A DNA stretch of 64,000 nt. Origin: Bacteroidales bacterium. GTDB taxonomy: Bacteria; Bacteroidota; Bacteroidia; Bacteroidales; UBA10428. This document shows positions 54,803-62,243 of the stretch, piece by piece; within the stretch, counting starts at the first letter, position 1; each line of letters begins with the position of its first letter. The notes under the pieces were generated by a model. That model did not search any database. It was given only the letters and a program-made list of their open reading frames with translations, and was not told where the DNA came from. Made by a program: the position numbers and the translations under genes. The stretch is taken from NCBI GenBank assembly GCA_035299085.1, contig DATGXG010000026.1, positions 74,568 to 138,567 of the forward strand, in the 5' to 3' direction.

Positions 54803-54875
54803 AGCCAATGACGGGAATTGAACCCGTGACCTCTTCCTTACCAAGGAAACGCTCTACCATCTGAGCTACATCGGC
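54803..54875 (-). tRNA. trnT: tRNA-Thr (GGU)
   Basis: 73 nt; acceptor GCCGATG/CATTGGC, anticodon loop TTGGTAA (anticodon GGU), T-loop TTCAATT. CCA is not encoded. Confidence 0.97.
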
Positions 54876-54880
54876 TTTTA

Positions 54881-54967
54881 TCCGCCGAAGCCTTGGCGAA
54901 GGCGGACGTTTCCACTTTGCCAATCCTCCGGTTCTTCCGACCCGCCTTCGCTAAAGCTTCGGACGGG
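54881..54967. repeat. Inverted GCCGAAGC...GCGAAGGCGG repeat between tRNAs
   Basis: Two copies in opposite orientation: 54881-54906 (begins TCCGCCGAAGCCTTGGCGAA) and 54941-54967 (begins CCCGCCTTCGCTAAAGCTTC). Each is itself an imperfect palindrome. This widely dispersed repeat yields spurious EALAKAG/FAKASADK peptides. The pair can make a cruciform or a long RNA stem in the precursor between tRNA-Gly and tRNA-Thr. Confidence 0.8.
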
Positions 54968-54971
54968 TGAG

Positions 54972-55044
54972 AGCGGGAGACGAGACTCGAACCCGCGGCC
55001 CTAACCTTGGAAGGGTTATGCTCTACCAACTGAGCTACTCCCGC
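54972..55044 (-). tRNA. trnG: tRNA-Gly (UCC)
   Basis: 73 nt; acceptor GCGGGAG/CTCCCGC, anticodon stem TAACC/GGTTA with loop CTTCCAA (anticodon UCC), T-loop TTCGAGT. CCA is not encoded. Confidence 0.97.
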
Positions 55045-55137
55045 ATAAAAAATTTCCGATTTTCGATTGTTGATTTCCGATTGACCTGGAGGGAACACAA
55101 TCTGAAATCGTAAATCTCTAAATCAAAAATCCTTTTG

Positions 55138-55220
55138 TGGGGAGAGCAGGATTCGAACCTACGAAGGCATCAGCCAGCAGATTTACAGTCTGCCCCAGTT
55201 GGCCACTTTGGTATCTCCCC
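55138..55220 (-). tRNA. trnY: tRNA-Tyr (GUA)
   Basis: 83-nt class II tRNA; acceptor GGGGAGA/TCTCCCC, anticodon loop CTGTAAA (anticodon GUA), long variable arm and T-loop TTCGAAT. CCA is not encoded. Confidence 0.97.
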
Positions 55221-55295
55221 CTTCACAAATAAACCGGTCACCCGGTCTATGTTGAAATTAAAAACCTAAAAAAAGAACAAAGCAATTTTTTTGCG

Positions 55296-55369
55296 AGCCG
55301 ATGGAGGGATTCGAACCCCCGACCAGCTGATTACAAATCAGCTGCTCTGGCCAACTGAGCTACATCGGC
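55296..55369 (-). tRNA. trnT: tRNA-Thr (UGU)
   Basis: 74 nt; acceptor GCCGATG/CATCGGC, anticodon stem GCTGA/TCAGC with loop TTTGTAA (anticodon UGU), T-loop TTCGAAT. First tRNA of the tuf-proximal array on the minus strand. CCA is not encoded. Confidence 0.97.
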
Positions 55370-55436
55370 AATACCCTCCAAAATCGGTTCGCAAATGTAT
55401 AACAATTTATTAATATCACAAAAATTATTTTTCTTT

Positions 55437-55736
55437 TTATATCCCGCGCAGTTTTTCCTTATGTTTAAGGATTTGCTGCTTCAACGCATCAACTGCAATA
55501 TCGGTGGATTCCTCAAATGATTTGGTCTTTTTTTCTGCGAAAAGTTCTCCGCCGGGAATATATAATTTGATTTCAGTGATTTTATTCTCCAGATCCGGTG
55601 TGTTTTCCAGTTTCAGGTACACTTCGGCATTAATAATATCATCGAAGTAACGGGCCAGTTTGCTTACTTTCTTCTCAATGAATTCTTCAAGTTTTGAATC
55701 GGCATCAAAACGTACTGCGTTAATTCTGATATTCAT
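55437..55736 (-). CDS. hpf: Ribosome hibernation-promoting factor (short form)
   Basis: Short HPF/YfiA-type protein, 99 aa, that binds the 30S A/P sites in stationary phase. The beta-alpha-beta fold is visible: NIRINAVRFDADSKLEEFIE start, KLARYFDDIINAEVYLKLEN, VDALKQQILKHKEK end. The long C-terminal dimerisation domain is absent. The start is fixed by a full AGGAGG (complement of 55744-55749) 7 nt before the ATG, which is exceptional in this phylum. It follows the recombinase gene by about 20 nt and precedes the tRNA array. Confidence 0.95.
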   Translation of the reverse strand: MNIRINAVRFDADSKLEEFIEKKVSKLARYFDDIINAEVYLKLENTPDLENKITEIKLYIPGGELFAEKKTKSFEESTDIAVDALKQQILKHKEKLRGI

Positions 55737-55756
55737 GACTGTTCCTCCTAAATGGT

Positions 55757-56635
55757 TTATGCTCTGGGATGAGCTTGTTTATATACTGATTTTAACTTCT
55801 CAAAAGTATTATGAGTGTACACCTCGGTGGCCGACAAATTCGCATGCCCCAGCAATTCTTTGATGGCATTCAGATCGGCCCCGTGATTCAACATGTGTGT
55901 GGCAAATGTGTGCCGCAGCACATGAGGACTCTTTTTATCGGATGTAGTCACCAGGGTAAGATAATTCCTTACAACCCGGTATACCAGCCGCGGATACATT
56001 TTTACGCCCTTAGCGGTGACAAAAAACCATTCACCTTCCGGGGCCATTGTTGACCTGGCTTCCGAATACTGCTGAAGAACATCCGAAAACAACCGGCTGA
56101 AGGGTATGATCCGTTCTTTGTTTCTCTTGCCGAGAACCTTAATTGTTTCCTTGGAAAAATCGATGTCGGATACTTTCAGGTTGATCAGTTCCGATATACG
56201 CATTCCCGTATTATAAAAAGTTTCAATTATAGTACGGTTACGCAAACCCGTATAACCGCCCTCAAAACCGGTGTCATCAAGCAAATGATCCATTTCATTT
56301 TCCTTAACAAAAGCGGGAAGCTTCTTTTCCGATTTGGGCGACAATACCTTATTCACCGGATTGTTTGTAACAATCCCTTCTTTCATAAGGTATCTGAAAT
56401 ATGTTTTTAATGCTGATATCTTCCGGTTCACAGAACGGGCCGAGTGACCCGTTTCCATCAATTCTATGATCCAGTTCCGGATTTGCCGGTGATCTATCAC
56501 CGACTCATGTTGATCATGCGTATAATTACAGAAAACACAAAACTGTTCCAGATCTTTTTTATAAGACTGAACAGTGTGTGGAGAATATTGTCGTATGTAC
56601 TGGATATACTGTAAAAAATCTCCGAAATGCCTCAT
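55757..56635 (-). CDS. xerC: Tyrosine recombinase, XerC/XerD type
   Basis: Site-specific tyrosine recombinase, 292 aa, resolving chromosome dimers at dif. N-terminal SAM-like core-binding domain (YIQYIRQYSPHTVQSYKKDL) and catalytic domain with the first Arg in NTGMRISELINL, Lys in IKVLGKRNKERIIPF, H-x2-R in HVLRHTFATHML, His in LLGHANLSATEVYTH and nucleophile Tyr in EVYTH. The conserved place next to hpf and rpsU in Bacteroidota supports a housekeeping rather than a mobile-element enzyme. Confidence 0.93.
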   Translation of the reverse strand: MRHFGDFLQYIQYIRQYSPHTVQSYKKDLEQFCVFCNYTHDQHESVIDHRQIRNWIIELMETGHSARSVNRKISALKTYFRYLMKEGIVTNNPVNKVLSPKSEKKLPAFVKENEMDHLLDDTGFEGGYTGLRNRTIIETFYNTGMRISELINLKVSDIDFSKETIKVLGKRNKERIIPFSRLFSDVLQQYSEARSTMAPEGEWFFVTAKGVKMYPRLVYRVVRNYLTLVTTSDKKSPHVLRHTFATHMLNHGADLNAIKELLGHANLSATEVYTHNTFEKLKSVYKQAHPRA

Positions 56636-56692
56636 GATACGGGATAATTAGTGGCTGATAAGGATACTTTGGATTATCCCGGAAAAAGAAAC

Positions 56693-56884
56693 CTATTCTT
56701 CTGCCTGCTGCAAATGCTGCACGTAAATTGCTTTTTTTACGATTTCACGCTTGCGCATGGACGGCTTTACAAATGCCTGTCTTGACCTTAACTCCTTTAC
56801 AACACCGGTTTTTTCAAATTTACGTTTGAATTTTTTAAGTGCTCTTTCAATGTTTTCGCCTTCCTTAATAGGTACAATGATCAT
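56693..56884 (-). CDS. rpsU: 30S ribosomal protein S21 (bS21)
   Basis: Small basic protein of 63 aa: MIIVPIKEGENIERALKKFK, then RKFEKTGVVKELRSRQAFVK, with the basic C-terminal KREIVKKAIYVQ. The start is the ATG at 56884; a longer frame begins at 56938. In Bacteroidota S21 helps hide the anti-Shine-Dalgarno of 16S rRNA. Some relatives have an autoregulatory Shine-Dalgarno before rpsU, but here the upstream sequence is A-rich with no such motif. Confidence 0.96.
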   Translation of the reverse strand: MIIVPIKEGENIERALKKFKRKFEKTGVVKELRSRQAFVKPSMRKREIVKKAIYVQHLQQAEE

Positions 56885-56938
56885 ACTTGTTTTTTTTAAT
56901 TGAGCCGCAAATTTATGATTTTGCGTCTTATCTACCAA

Positions 56939-57381
56939 ATTTTGATACTAAAAAATTAACTAACAGGAATCCAAAATAATAACCTTTGATCAGCCAGCTA
57001 TTGTTTCTGATTAAATTTACTAAAAATTAAAACAACCAGAATGCCTTTGATGTTAAAAGAAATTAAAAATCAGGGAGTTTTTTAACAAATCATACATGCT
57101 GGATTAGAAAAAAAATAACCGCAAAGGTTTAGTTAACCTGAATATAGTTTCTGTAATATTCCGTTTCAAAATTAAATTCATTATAAGAAACCTACGGTTT
57201 GACGCAAAGAACGCAAAGGCTCAAACCTACGGTTTGAGAAAACCAAAACCGAAGGTTTTGGCACTTTGCGTACTCTGTGAAAACCGTAGGTTTCTTACGG
57301 ACGGCGTAACGATAATTGCCACGATTTAATAACCTTCAACCTTGTTCAAAGCTTGATAACTCCTTTGCGTTAAATTCTTTT
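56939..57381. other. 443-bp spacer, AT-rich with repeat cluster
   Basis: The rpsU-proximal half is AT-rich with no gene. The other half holds nested hairpin repeats (listed separately). It includes the presumed promoter region of rpsU, but no clear -7/-33 pair was identified with confidence. Confidence 0.6.
57184..57300. repeat. Nested palindromic repeat cluster
   Basis: Two perfect small palindromes, CTCAAACC-TAC-GGTTTGAG (57220-57238) and CCAAAACC-GAA-GGTTTTGG (57243-57261), are enclosed by inverted outer arms that each contain TAAGAAACCTACGGTTT and ACGCAAAG (outer copy reversed at about 57263-57298). This is REP-like dispersed DNA. Confidence 0.8.
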
Positions 57382-58278
57382 TCAAGGTTTTATATAATAC
57401 TTCACTTTTTCATATTGCTCCCTGGTCAGCAATCCGTTCTTCACAAGCTCTTCACCCGATTTTATTTCTTTTACCTGTTCCCTGTACCTGATAATGCCTT
57501 TTGCCGCATAGGACTTAATGTAAGGATGCCGGGCAAGATCTTTTTCGGTGGCCGTGTTCAAAATTAATCGCTTAATTAATGAGGTATCGGCATAAAAATT
57601 CTTCCCTGCTATCTCAGGCACGCTGTCGGGCATCCCGTACACTTCTTTTAACTGTTCCACATTGCAGAAACCTCCTAGCAAAAGCCTGTATTTTATGATC
57701 CGGCCGGCCAGGACGGGGCCTATTCCCTTCACTTTCAAAAGCGAAATAGAATCTGCCCTGTTGATGTCCGCTGACAATAGTGGTTCCGGTTTTATATTTT
57801 GTCCGGTATTACTTATTATTATATAAGGTTTAAGCCGGTTCACCATAAACGGCGAGATACCATATATTTTATTCAAGTCCTCAGGCGTTCTGAAACGGCC
57901 GCCCTTCTGCCTGTAATGTTCGACAGTCCGGATGACCCTGGTTTCGAAACCCAGTCGTTTCATTTCTACTGCTGTCACAGTATTCGGATCAAAGGGAAAT
58001 AATTCAGCATTTTCTCCTTCATCATAAACGGTTTCAGGATAATCAGCGTTTTCTATCCCTGTAGTTTTTTTATTAGTGTCACGTTTCTGGGTAAGGCCTT
58101 GTTCAAACAAGTCAAGTTGCCTCAGAAACGCAGTGTCTGTCACCTGTTTTTGACGGGGAACCCGAAAAGTAAACCAGGCCTGGACAGCCAGGATAATGAA
58201 AATAACTATAAAAAGGACAAACACTCCTTTTCTTTCGCCGGAGGACAGCGAGAGCAGGTTACGCAATTTTTCTTTCAT
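57382..58278 (-). CDS. ComEA-like helix-hairpin-helix protein
   Basis: A 298-aa protein with a short cytoplasmic start, one membrane segment (about 20-37, VFVLFIVIFIILAVQAWF) and three or four helix-hairpin-helix units on the outer side. Motifs: FDPNTVTAVEMKRLGFETRV, TPEDLNKIYGISPFMVNRLK, ADINRADSISLLKVKGIGPV and ARHPYIKSYAAKGIIRYREQ. These are the DNA-binding folds of ComEA, so it may bind DNA at the periplasmic face during uptake, or serve another envelope task; no other competence gene is near. It is 6 nt downstream of the Omp85-family gene and co-transcribed with it. Confidence 0.88.
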   Translation of the reverse strand: MKEKLRNLLSLSSGERKGVFVLFIVIFIILAVQAWFTFRVPRQKQVTDTAFLRQLDLFEQGLTQKRDTNKKTTGIENADYPETVYDEGENAELFPFDPNTVTAVEMKRLGFETRVIRTVEHYRQKGGRFRTPEDLNKIYGISPFMVNRLKPYIIISNTGQNIKPEPLLSADINRADSISLLKVKGIGPVLAGRIIKYRLLLGGFCNVEQLKEVYGMPDSVPEIAGKNFYADTSLIKRLILNTATEKDLARHPYIKSYAAKGIIRYREQVKEIKSGEELVKNGLLTREQYEKVKYYIKP

Positions 58279-58284
58279 ATTTCG

Positions 58285-60621
58285 TCAGAACGGATATCCG
58301 ATGCCGAATTTGAAATGCAGATCGCCGAAATCGAAGTTGTGAAACGGATTAGTCCATCTCTCTCCGTCGGTAAATGAAGGATCTCTCAACCTTAAACCAA
58401 TATCCACCCGTAACAGGAAAAAAGAAAAGTCAAAACGGAATCCCAACCCTGAAGCAACGGCTATCTCTTTATAAAAGCGGTTCCAGCTGAATTCTGCGTT
58501 TGGCTTCTCAGGATCCTTTTTCATATTCCATACGTTCCCGGCGTCTAAAAATAAGGCGCTTTCTATCTTCCATATAAGCTTAAACCGGTATTCAATATTG
58601 CCTTCCAGTTTTATATCCCCATTCCTGTTCGGGAAATAAAACAATGAGTCAGAAGTTTTATCCACGTAAGAACCCGGTCCCAGGTCCCTTGTGCCCCAAG
58701 CTCTCATGCTGTTTGGCCCGCCCGAGAAATACTTCTTTTCATATGGCAGAGCGTTTGAATTTCCATATGGAACCCCGGCCCCTGCAAAAACACGCATCAC
58801 AACTCTGTTTTGCCTGTCGATTACATTGTAATACCTGAGATCAACATCTCCAAGGATATACTGAAAATAAGGAACATTAAACAACCGGTAGGTGCTGCTG
58901 TCATTCTGATGGTTGAAACCGTTGTTTGCCAGGTGCAGGAAAAAAGCAGCCGATTCAAGGTTTACCCTGGTAAACACAAAATTCCTGCTTTTGCCAAGAG
59001 TTTGATTATTTAATTCAAGGGTATACCGTATATCGTTGATGACATGGTTCTCGAAACTGTAAGCAAGTGGTGAATTGGTGATAAAGTCCTGTAGTTCTTT
59101 GCTGAAATTAATTTTGTATATCCTTATATAATTCAGTTCTATCGGATAAAAGGTATGACTCAGGTAGGGTGTTGAGTTCCATTTATAATAGAATGATGCG
59201 TTGGCTATCGAACGGGTATAGTCGGGGCGAGATTGGTAATTGATGGAGGCCGCAATGGACGTTTTGGGAGCATATCGTTTTACAAATCCCTCAAAACGGA
59301 ATGGGGCAAAGAACTTCGGGAAGACAATATTTGATGAGATACCAAACTCCCTCATGCTCTTGTATTGTCCGTTCGTCTGGTTCTTAAGCGATTCAAGTGC
59401 ACCGGTAAACCTCATATTCAGCACTTCAGCACCCCTGAATAAATTAAAATTGGAATACACAAGACTTCCCCTGGCCCCGAGGTCGCCGGAGGAATTGGTA
59501 CCGGCAATTTCAAACTGCAGAGATTGCAGTTTCTTCTGCGTAAGCTCAATCCTGCAATCCAGGTACCTGTCATTTCCGAAACCTGAGATACTGTCAGCTT
59601 CCTTGAACGTAATGTTTGTAAATCGCACAATGCTCAGGTTTGAAAGATTCCTGTAAGTCCTGTTCACATCACTCAGCTTGTAATATTCACCGGGCAGAAT
59701 GTAATTCCTGCTCATTATGGCGTTTGGCTTGAGATTCGGTCGGCCCGGTGTCAGAAAATAAACATTCTTTACAAATGCCGTATCGTTTATTTTTTTGTTG
59801 TTTCCAAAATTGTCGGCAAAATCCGGAAATACCTGCACTTCGCGGATCCTGTACTTTGGATGGGGCCTTATTTTTGTATGCGGATCTGGTTCGCCTGCGA
59901 TGTATTCCTTTACATGCATTGTCAGTCCGACACTGTCAGTGAGTGAATTGGTGACGGCCTCATAAAAGATATATTCTTTTGAAAAATTAAAATAGCCTTT
60001 TTCTTTCAGCAACGATTCAATTCTTGTGCGCTCGAGTCCCAGCTTGTCCTTATTAAAAACTATATTTTTATGGAGAATCGAATTGACCGTATCGGCCAGA
60101 ATGATCGGTGCCAGTGCGGTATCTTCAAAAACATACCTGATCGTTCGGATCCTGTATGGTTTTCCGTATTCAATCCGGTAAAGCACTGAAGCATTTTTAC
60201 GGTGAAAGCGAACGGTATCTTTTACCAAAGAATTGTTATATCCCTTATTGGACAGAAACTGTTTCAACTGGTCAACACTGGTTTTTGTGAGGGTGGAATC
60301 AAAGATGACAGGTTCTTCGCCGATTTTTCTGAGCCAGTTATGAGGCCATTTTTCTTTTGCCGGATTGGAAAGATTATAAAGAAAGAGATAAAGCCGTATT
60401 CCCAACATCCTTTTATTTGGATTCTGCAGAACATAACCCTGTAATTCTTCCTGGGTTATATCCGACTTCTGACGGGTTTCTATCCTGTTTCGGCTCAGAA
60501 GGTAATCGCCTTTCGGAACATACCTGGCCTGTGAACATCCGGTTAAAACAATGACAGACAGGACAGGCAATCCTGCACTGAAAACACGGTGAAGCAAAAA
60601 TGCAATTCGTTTTTGAAACAT
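58285..60621 (-). CDS. Omp85-family (BamA/TamA-like) outer-membrane lipoprotein
   Basis: Outer-membrane protein of 778 aa with a lipoprotein signal ending VLTGCSQ. POTRA-like domains fill about 40-330 (for example PYRIRTIRYVFEDTALAPII), followed by a 16-strand barrel of the D15/Omp85 type. The conserved loop-6 region is FSGGPNSMRAWGTRDLGPGS, a variant of the (V/I)RG(F/Y) motif with Arg-Ala-Trp-Gly, and the C-terminal strand ends DLHFKFGIGYPF with the terminal Phe needed for insertion. It belongs to the Bacteroidota-specific lipidated subfamily often called TamL, not to true BamA. Its substrate in the outer membrane is unknown. Confidence 0.92.
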   Translation of the reverse strand: MFQKRIAFLLHRVFSAGLPVLSVIVLTGCSQARYVPKGDYLLSRNRIETRQKSDITQEELQGYVLQNPNKRMLGIRLYLFLYNLSNPAKEKWPHNWLRKIGEEPVIFDSTLTKTSVDQLKQFLSNKGYNNSLVKDTVRFHRKNASVLYRIEYGKPYRIRTIRYVFEDTALAPIILADTVNSILHKNIVFNKDKLGLERTRIESLLKEKGYFNFSKEYIFYEAVTNSLTDSVGLTMHVKEYIAGEPDPHTKIRPHPKYRIREVQVFPDFADNFGNNKKINDTAFVKNVYFLTPGRPNLKPNAIMSRNYILPGEYYKLSDVNRTYRNLSNLSIVRFTNITFKEADSISGFGNDRYLDCRIELTQKKLQSLQFEIAGTNSSGDLGARGSLVYSNFNLFRGAEVLNMRFTGALESLKNQTNGQYKSMREFGISSNIVFPKFFAPFRFEGFVKRYAPKTSIAASINYQSRPDYTRSIANASFYYKWNSTPYLSHTFYPIELNYIRIYKINFSKELQDFITNSPLAYSFENHVINDIRYTLELNNQTLGKSRNFVFTRVNLESAAFFLHLANNGFNHQNDSSTYRLFNVPYFQYILGDVDLRYYNVIDRQNRVVMRVFAGAGVPYGNSNALPYEKKYFSGGPNSMRAWGTRDLGPGSYVDKTSDSLFYFPNRNGDIKLEGNIEYRFKLIWKIESALFLDAGNVWNMKKDPEKPNAEFSWNRFYKEIAVASGLGFRFDFSFFLLRVDIGLRLRDPSFTDGERWTNPFHNFDFGDLHFKFGIGYPF

Positions 60622-60733
60622 CGGAAAATTCCGCTTTGCCCGGATGTTTTTACCGGTATGACAAATATAACTGTATTCAATAAAAAGTGTTTAACAATTT
60701 ATTAGTCTCAAATCGAAATCCCCAATCCTGTAG

Positions 60734-60754
60734 AATCGTAAATCGTAAATCGTA
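60734..60754. repeat. AATCGTA heptamer array (3 units)
   Basis: Three AATCGTA units in the divergent promoter region, 19 bp before a TACCTTTA (-7-like, 60773-60780) of the methyltransferase gene. Confidence 0.85.
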
Positions 60755-60800
60755 AATTCCCTTTGAATTTGATACCTTTAATCCCAAATTAAACGGTTTC

Positions 60801-61568
60801 ATGCTGAGTAAAAACCGAATGAGACATTTGAATTCCCTGAAAATCAAAAAATTCAGGGAAAGCAGCGGGCAGTTTGTCATTGAGGGCGATAAAATTGTAA
60901 GGGATCTTCTTCACCGCTCGGATCTGCAGGTTGAATGGCTTTGTGCTACTTCCGAATGGCTTTGTATTAACCGTGATATCCTGTCAGACCGCGTAAAAGA
61001 AGTAAACGAAGCCGGTGCGGAAGAACTTTCGCGAATATCATCATTTGAAACCGCGCCTCCTGTTCTGGCCCTTATGAACATTCCGCAGTACCAGCCTGAT
61101 TGGGATGAAATTCAAAGCACGGTTTCTTTAGGACTGGATACCATACAGGATCCGGGTAACCTGGGAACCATTATCCGAACAGCAAATTGGTTCGGTATAA
61201 AAAATATTCTGTGCAGCGAGCAATGTGCCGACTGCTATAATCCTAAGGTCATCCAGGCTTCAATGGGTGCGGTTATGAATGAAAAGATCCACTATGTGCC
61301 TCTTGAATCAGTACTTCAGAAATTCTCAAAAGAAGATTTCATGATTTACGGGACGTTTATGGAAGGAATACCCGTAAATGAAATTCAAGGCATTAAAAAA
61401 GGCATATTGCTTTTCGGTAATGAGAGCCGCGGGCTTTCACCGGGAATAGACAGGTTTGTTACAAAAAAAATTACAATACCGGCAGTAAATGATTCTGAAT
61501 CGCATGTTGAATCACTCAATGTAGCTTCGGCAGTTGCTATAATCTGCTCCCGGCTTGTTCATAAATAA
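60801..61568 (+). CDS. TrmH/SpoU-family RNA methyltransferase
   Basis: S-adenosylmethionine-dependent 2'-O-ribose RNA methyltransferase with a trefoil knot, 255 aa. The N-terminal substrate-binding part (KKFRESSGQFVIEGDKIVRD) is typical for RlmB/TrmH-type enzymes, and the knot motifs are complete: IQDPGNLGTIIRTANWFGI, LLFGNESRGLSPG and ITIPAVNDSESHVESLNVAS with the catalytic Asn-Ser-Glu elements. It probably acts on 23S rRNA or tRNA; the target base is not evident. It is divergent from the Omp85-family gene. Confidence 0.94.
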   Translation: MLSKNRMRHLNSLKIKKFRESSGQFVIEGDKIVRDLLHRSDLQVEWLCATSEWLCINRDILSDRVKEVNEAGAEELSRISSFETAPPVLALMNIPQYQPDWDEIQSTVSLGLDTIQDPGNLGTIIRTANWFGIKNILCSEQCADCYNPKVIQASMGAVMNEKIHYVPLESVLQKFSKEDFMIYGTFMEGIPVNEIQGIKKGILLFGNESRGLSPGIDRFVTKKITIPAVNDSESHVESLNVASAVAIICSRLVHK

Positions 61569-61571
61569 AAC

Positions 61572-61769
61572 GGTGATCAGTAGTCGGTATTCGGTATTCA
61601 GTGTTCAGTGTTCATTCATGGGACCAATGCGACCTATGAGACCTATAGGACGGGAGGCATCCAGTATCCAGTATCCAATATCCAGTCACCAGTCACCAGT
61701 CACCAGTCACCAGTCACTATTCGATAATCGCTTAATCGTAAATCGTAAATCGTAAATCGTAAATCGGTA
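61572..61769. repeat. Composite heptamer arrays
   Basis: In 61572-61613 six 7-bp units (GGTGATC, AGTAGTC, GGTATTC twice, AGTGTTC twice). In 61661-61716 eight units (CCAGTAT twice, CCAATAT, CCAGTCA five times). In 61734-61769 four AATCGTA units and one expanded copy. Between them, 9-bp GACCTATGA-like units. No gene is present. Confidence 0.9.
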
Positions 61770-61814
61770 AATCAAACAGCACTTGTTATATTTGCTGAAC
61801 AAAAACATTTCAAC

Positions 61815-62219
61815 ATGAAAACATCAATTCTTACTGCCCTTGTAGCATTTATGCTTGTGATGACCATCGGTTGCACAAATAAAAAGGCGGGTGTTGCCGA
61901 CAACCAGCCGCCGGCCGATTCGGTTAAAAAAATGATCACCGCTAAAATTTACCTTAAACCCGGATTTGTAAACCAATTCATTAATGAAGCCAGGTTTATA
62001 ATCGACAGTTCTAATATGGAACCGGGATGCGAAAGTTATATGCTGTATCAAAACCCTTACGATTCAACCAAGCTTATTTTTGTTGAAGTATGGAAAAACC
62101 AGGGTGCTGTTGATAATCATTTTTCAATGAGCTATTTCAAAGCTTTTGGACCCAAAACCAAGGAATGGCTGTCACAGGATACTGAATTGAACATTGTAAG
62201 CGTGGTTCCTTCGAAATAG
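61815..62219 (+). CDS. Lipoprotein with ABM (YgiN-like) domain
   Basis: Small lipoprotein, 134 aa; the signal ends MTIGC with the lipidation Cys at about 20. The mature part is an antibiotic-biosynthesis-monooxygenase (dimeric alpha-beta barrel) domain with KIYLKPGFVNQFINEARFII, EPGCESYMLYQNPYDSTKLI and FVEVWKNQGAVDNHF. Proteins of this fold include the quinol monooxygenase YgiN and many with no known activity; an exported form is unusual. It is followed by the TonB-dependent receptor gene 24 nt later and is probably co-transcribed with it. Confidence 0.85.
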   Translation: MKTSILTALVAFMLVMTIGCTNKKAGVADNQPPADSVKKMITAKIYLKPGFVNQFINEARFIIDSSNMEPGCESYMLYQNPYDSTKLIFVEVWKNQGAVDNHFSMSYFKAFGPKTKEWLSQDTELNIVSVVPSK

Positions 62220-62243
62220 AAATATATTCACCGTTTTTGGCGT

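Noticed and set aside
54838..55098. 86-aa frame between tRNA genes
   Set aside because: It runs across tRNA-Gly and the dispersed palindrome; EALAKAG and FAKASADK are known artefacts of this repeat.
55757..56635. Integrase of a mobile island
   Set aside because: No attachment-site repeats, no cargo genes, and the neighbours hpf and rpsU are the conserved housekeeping context of Xer recombinases.
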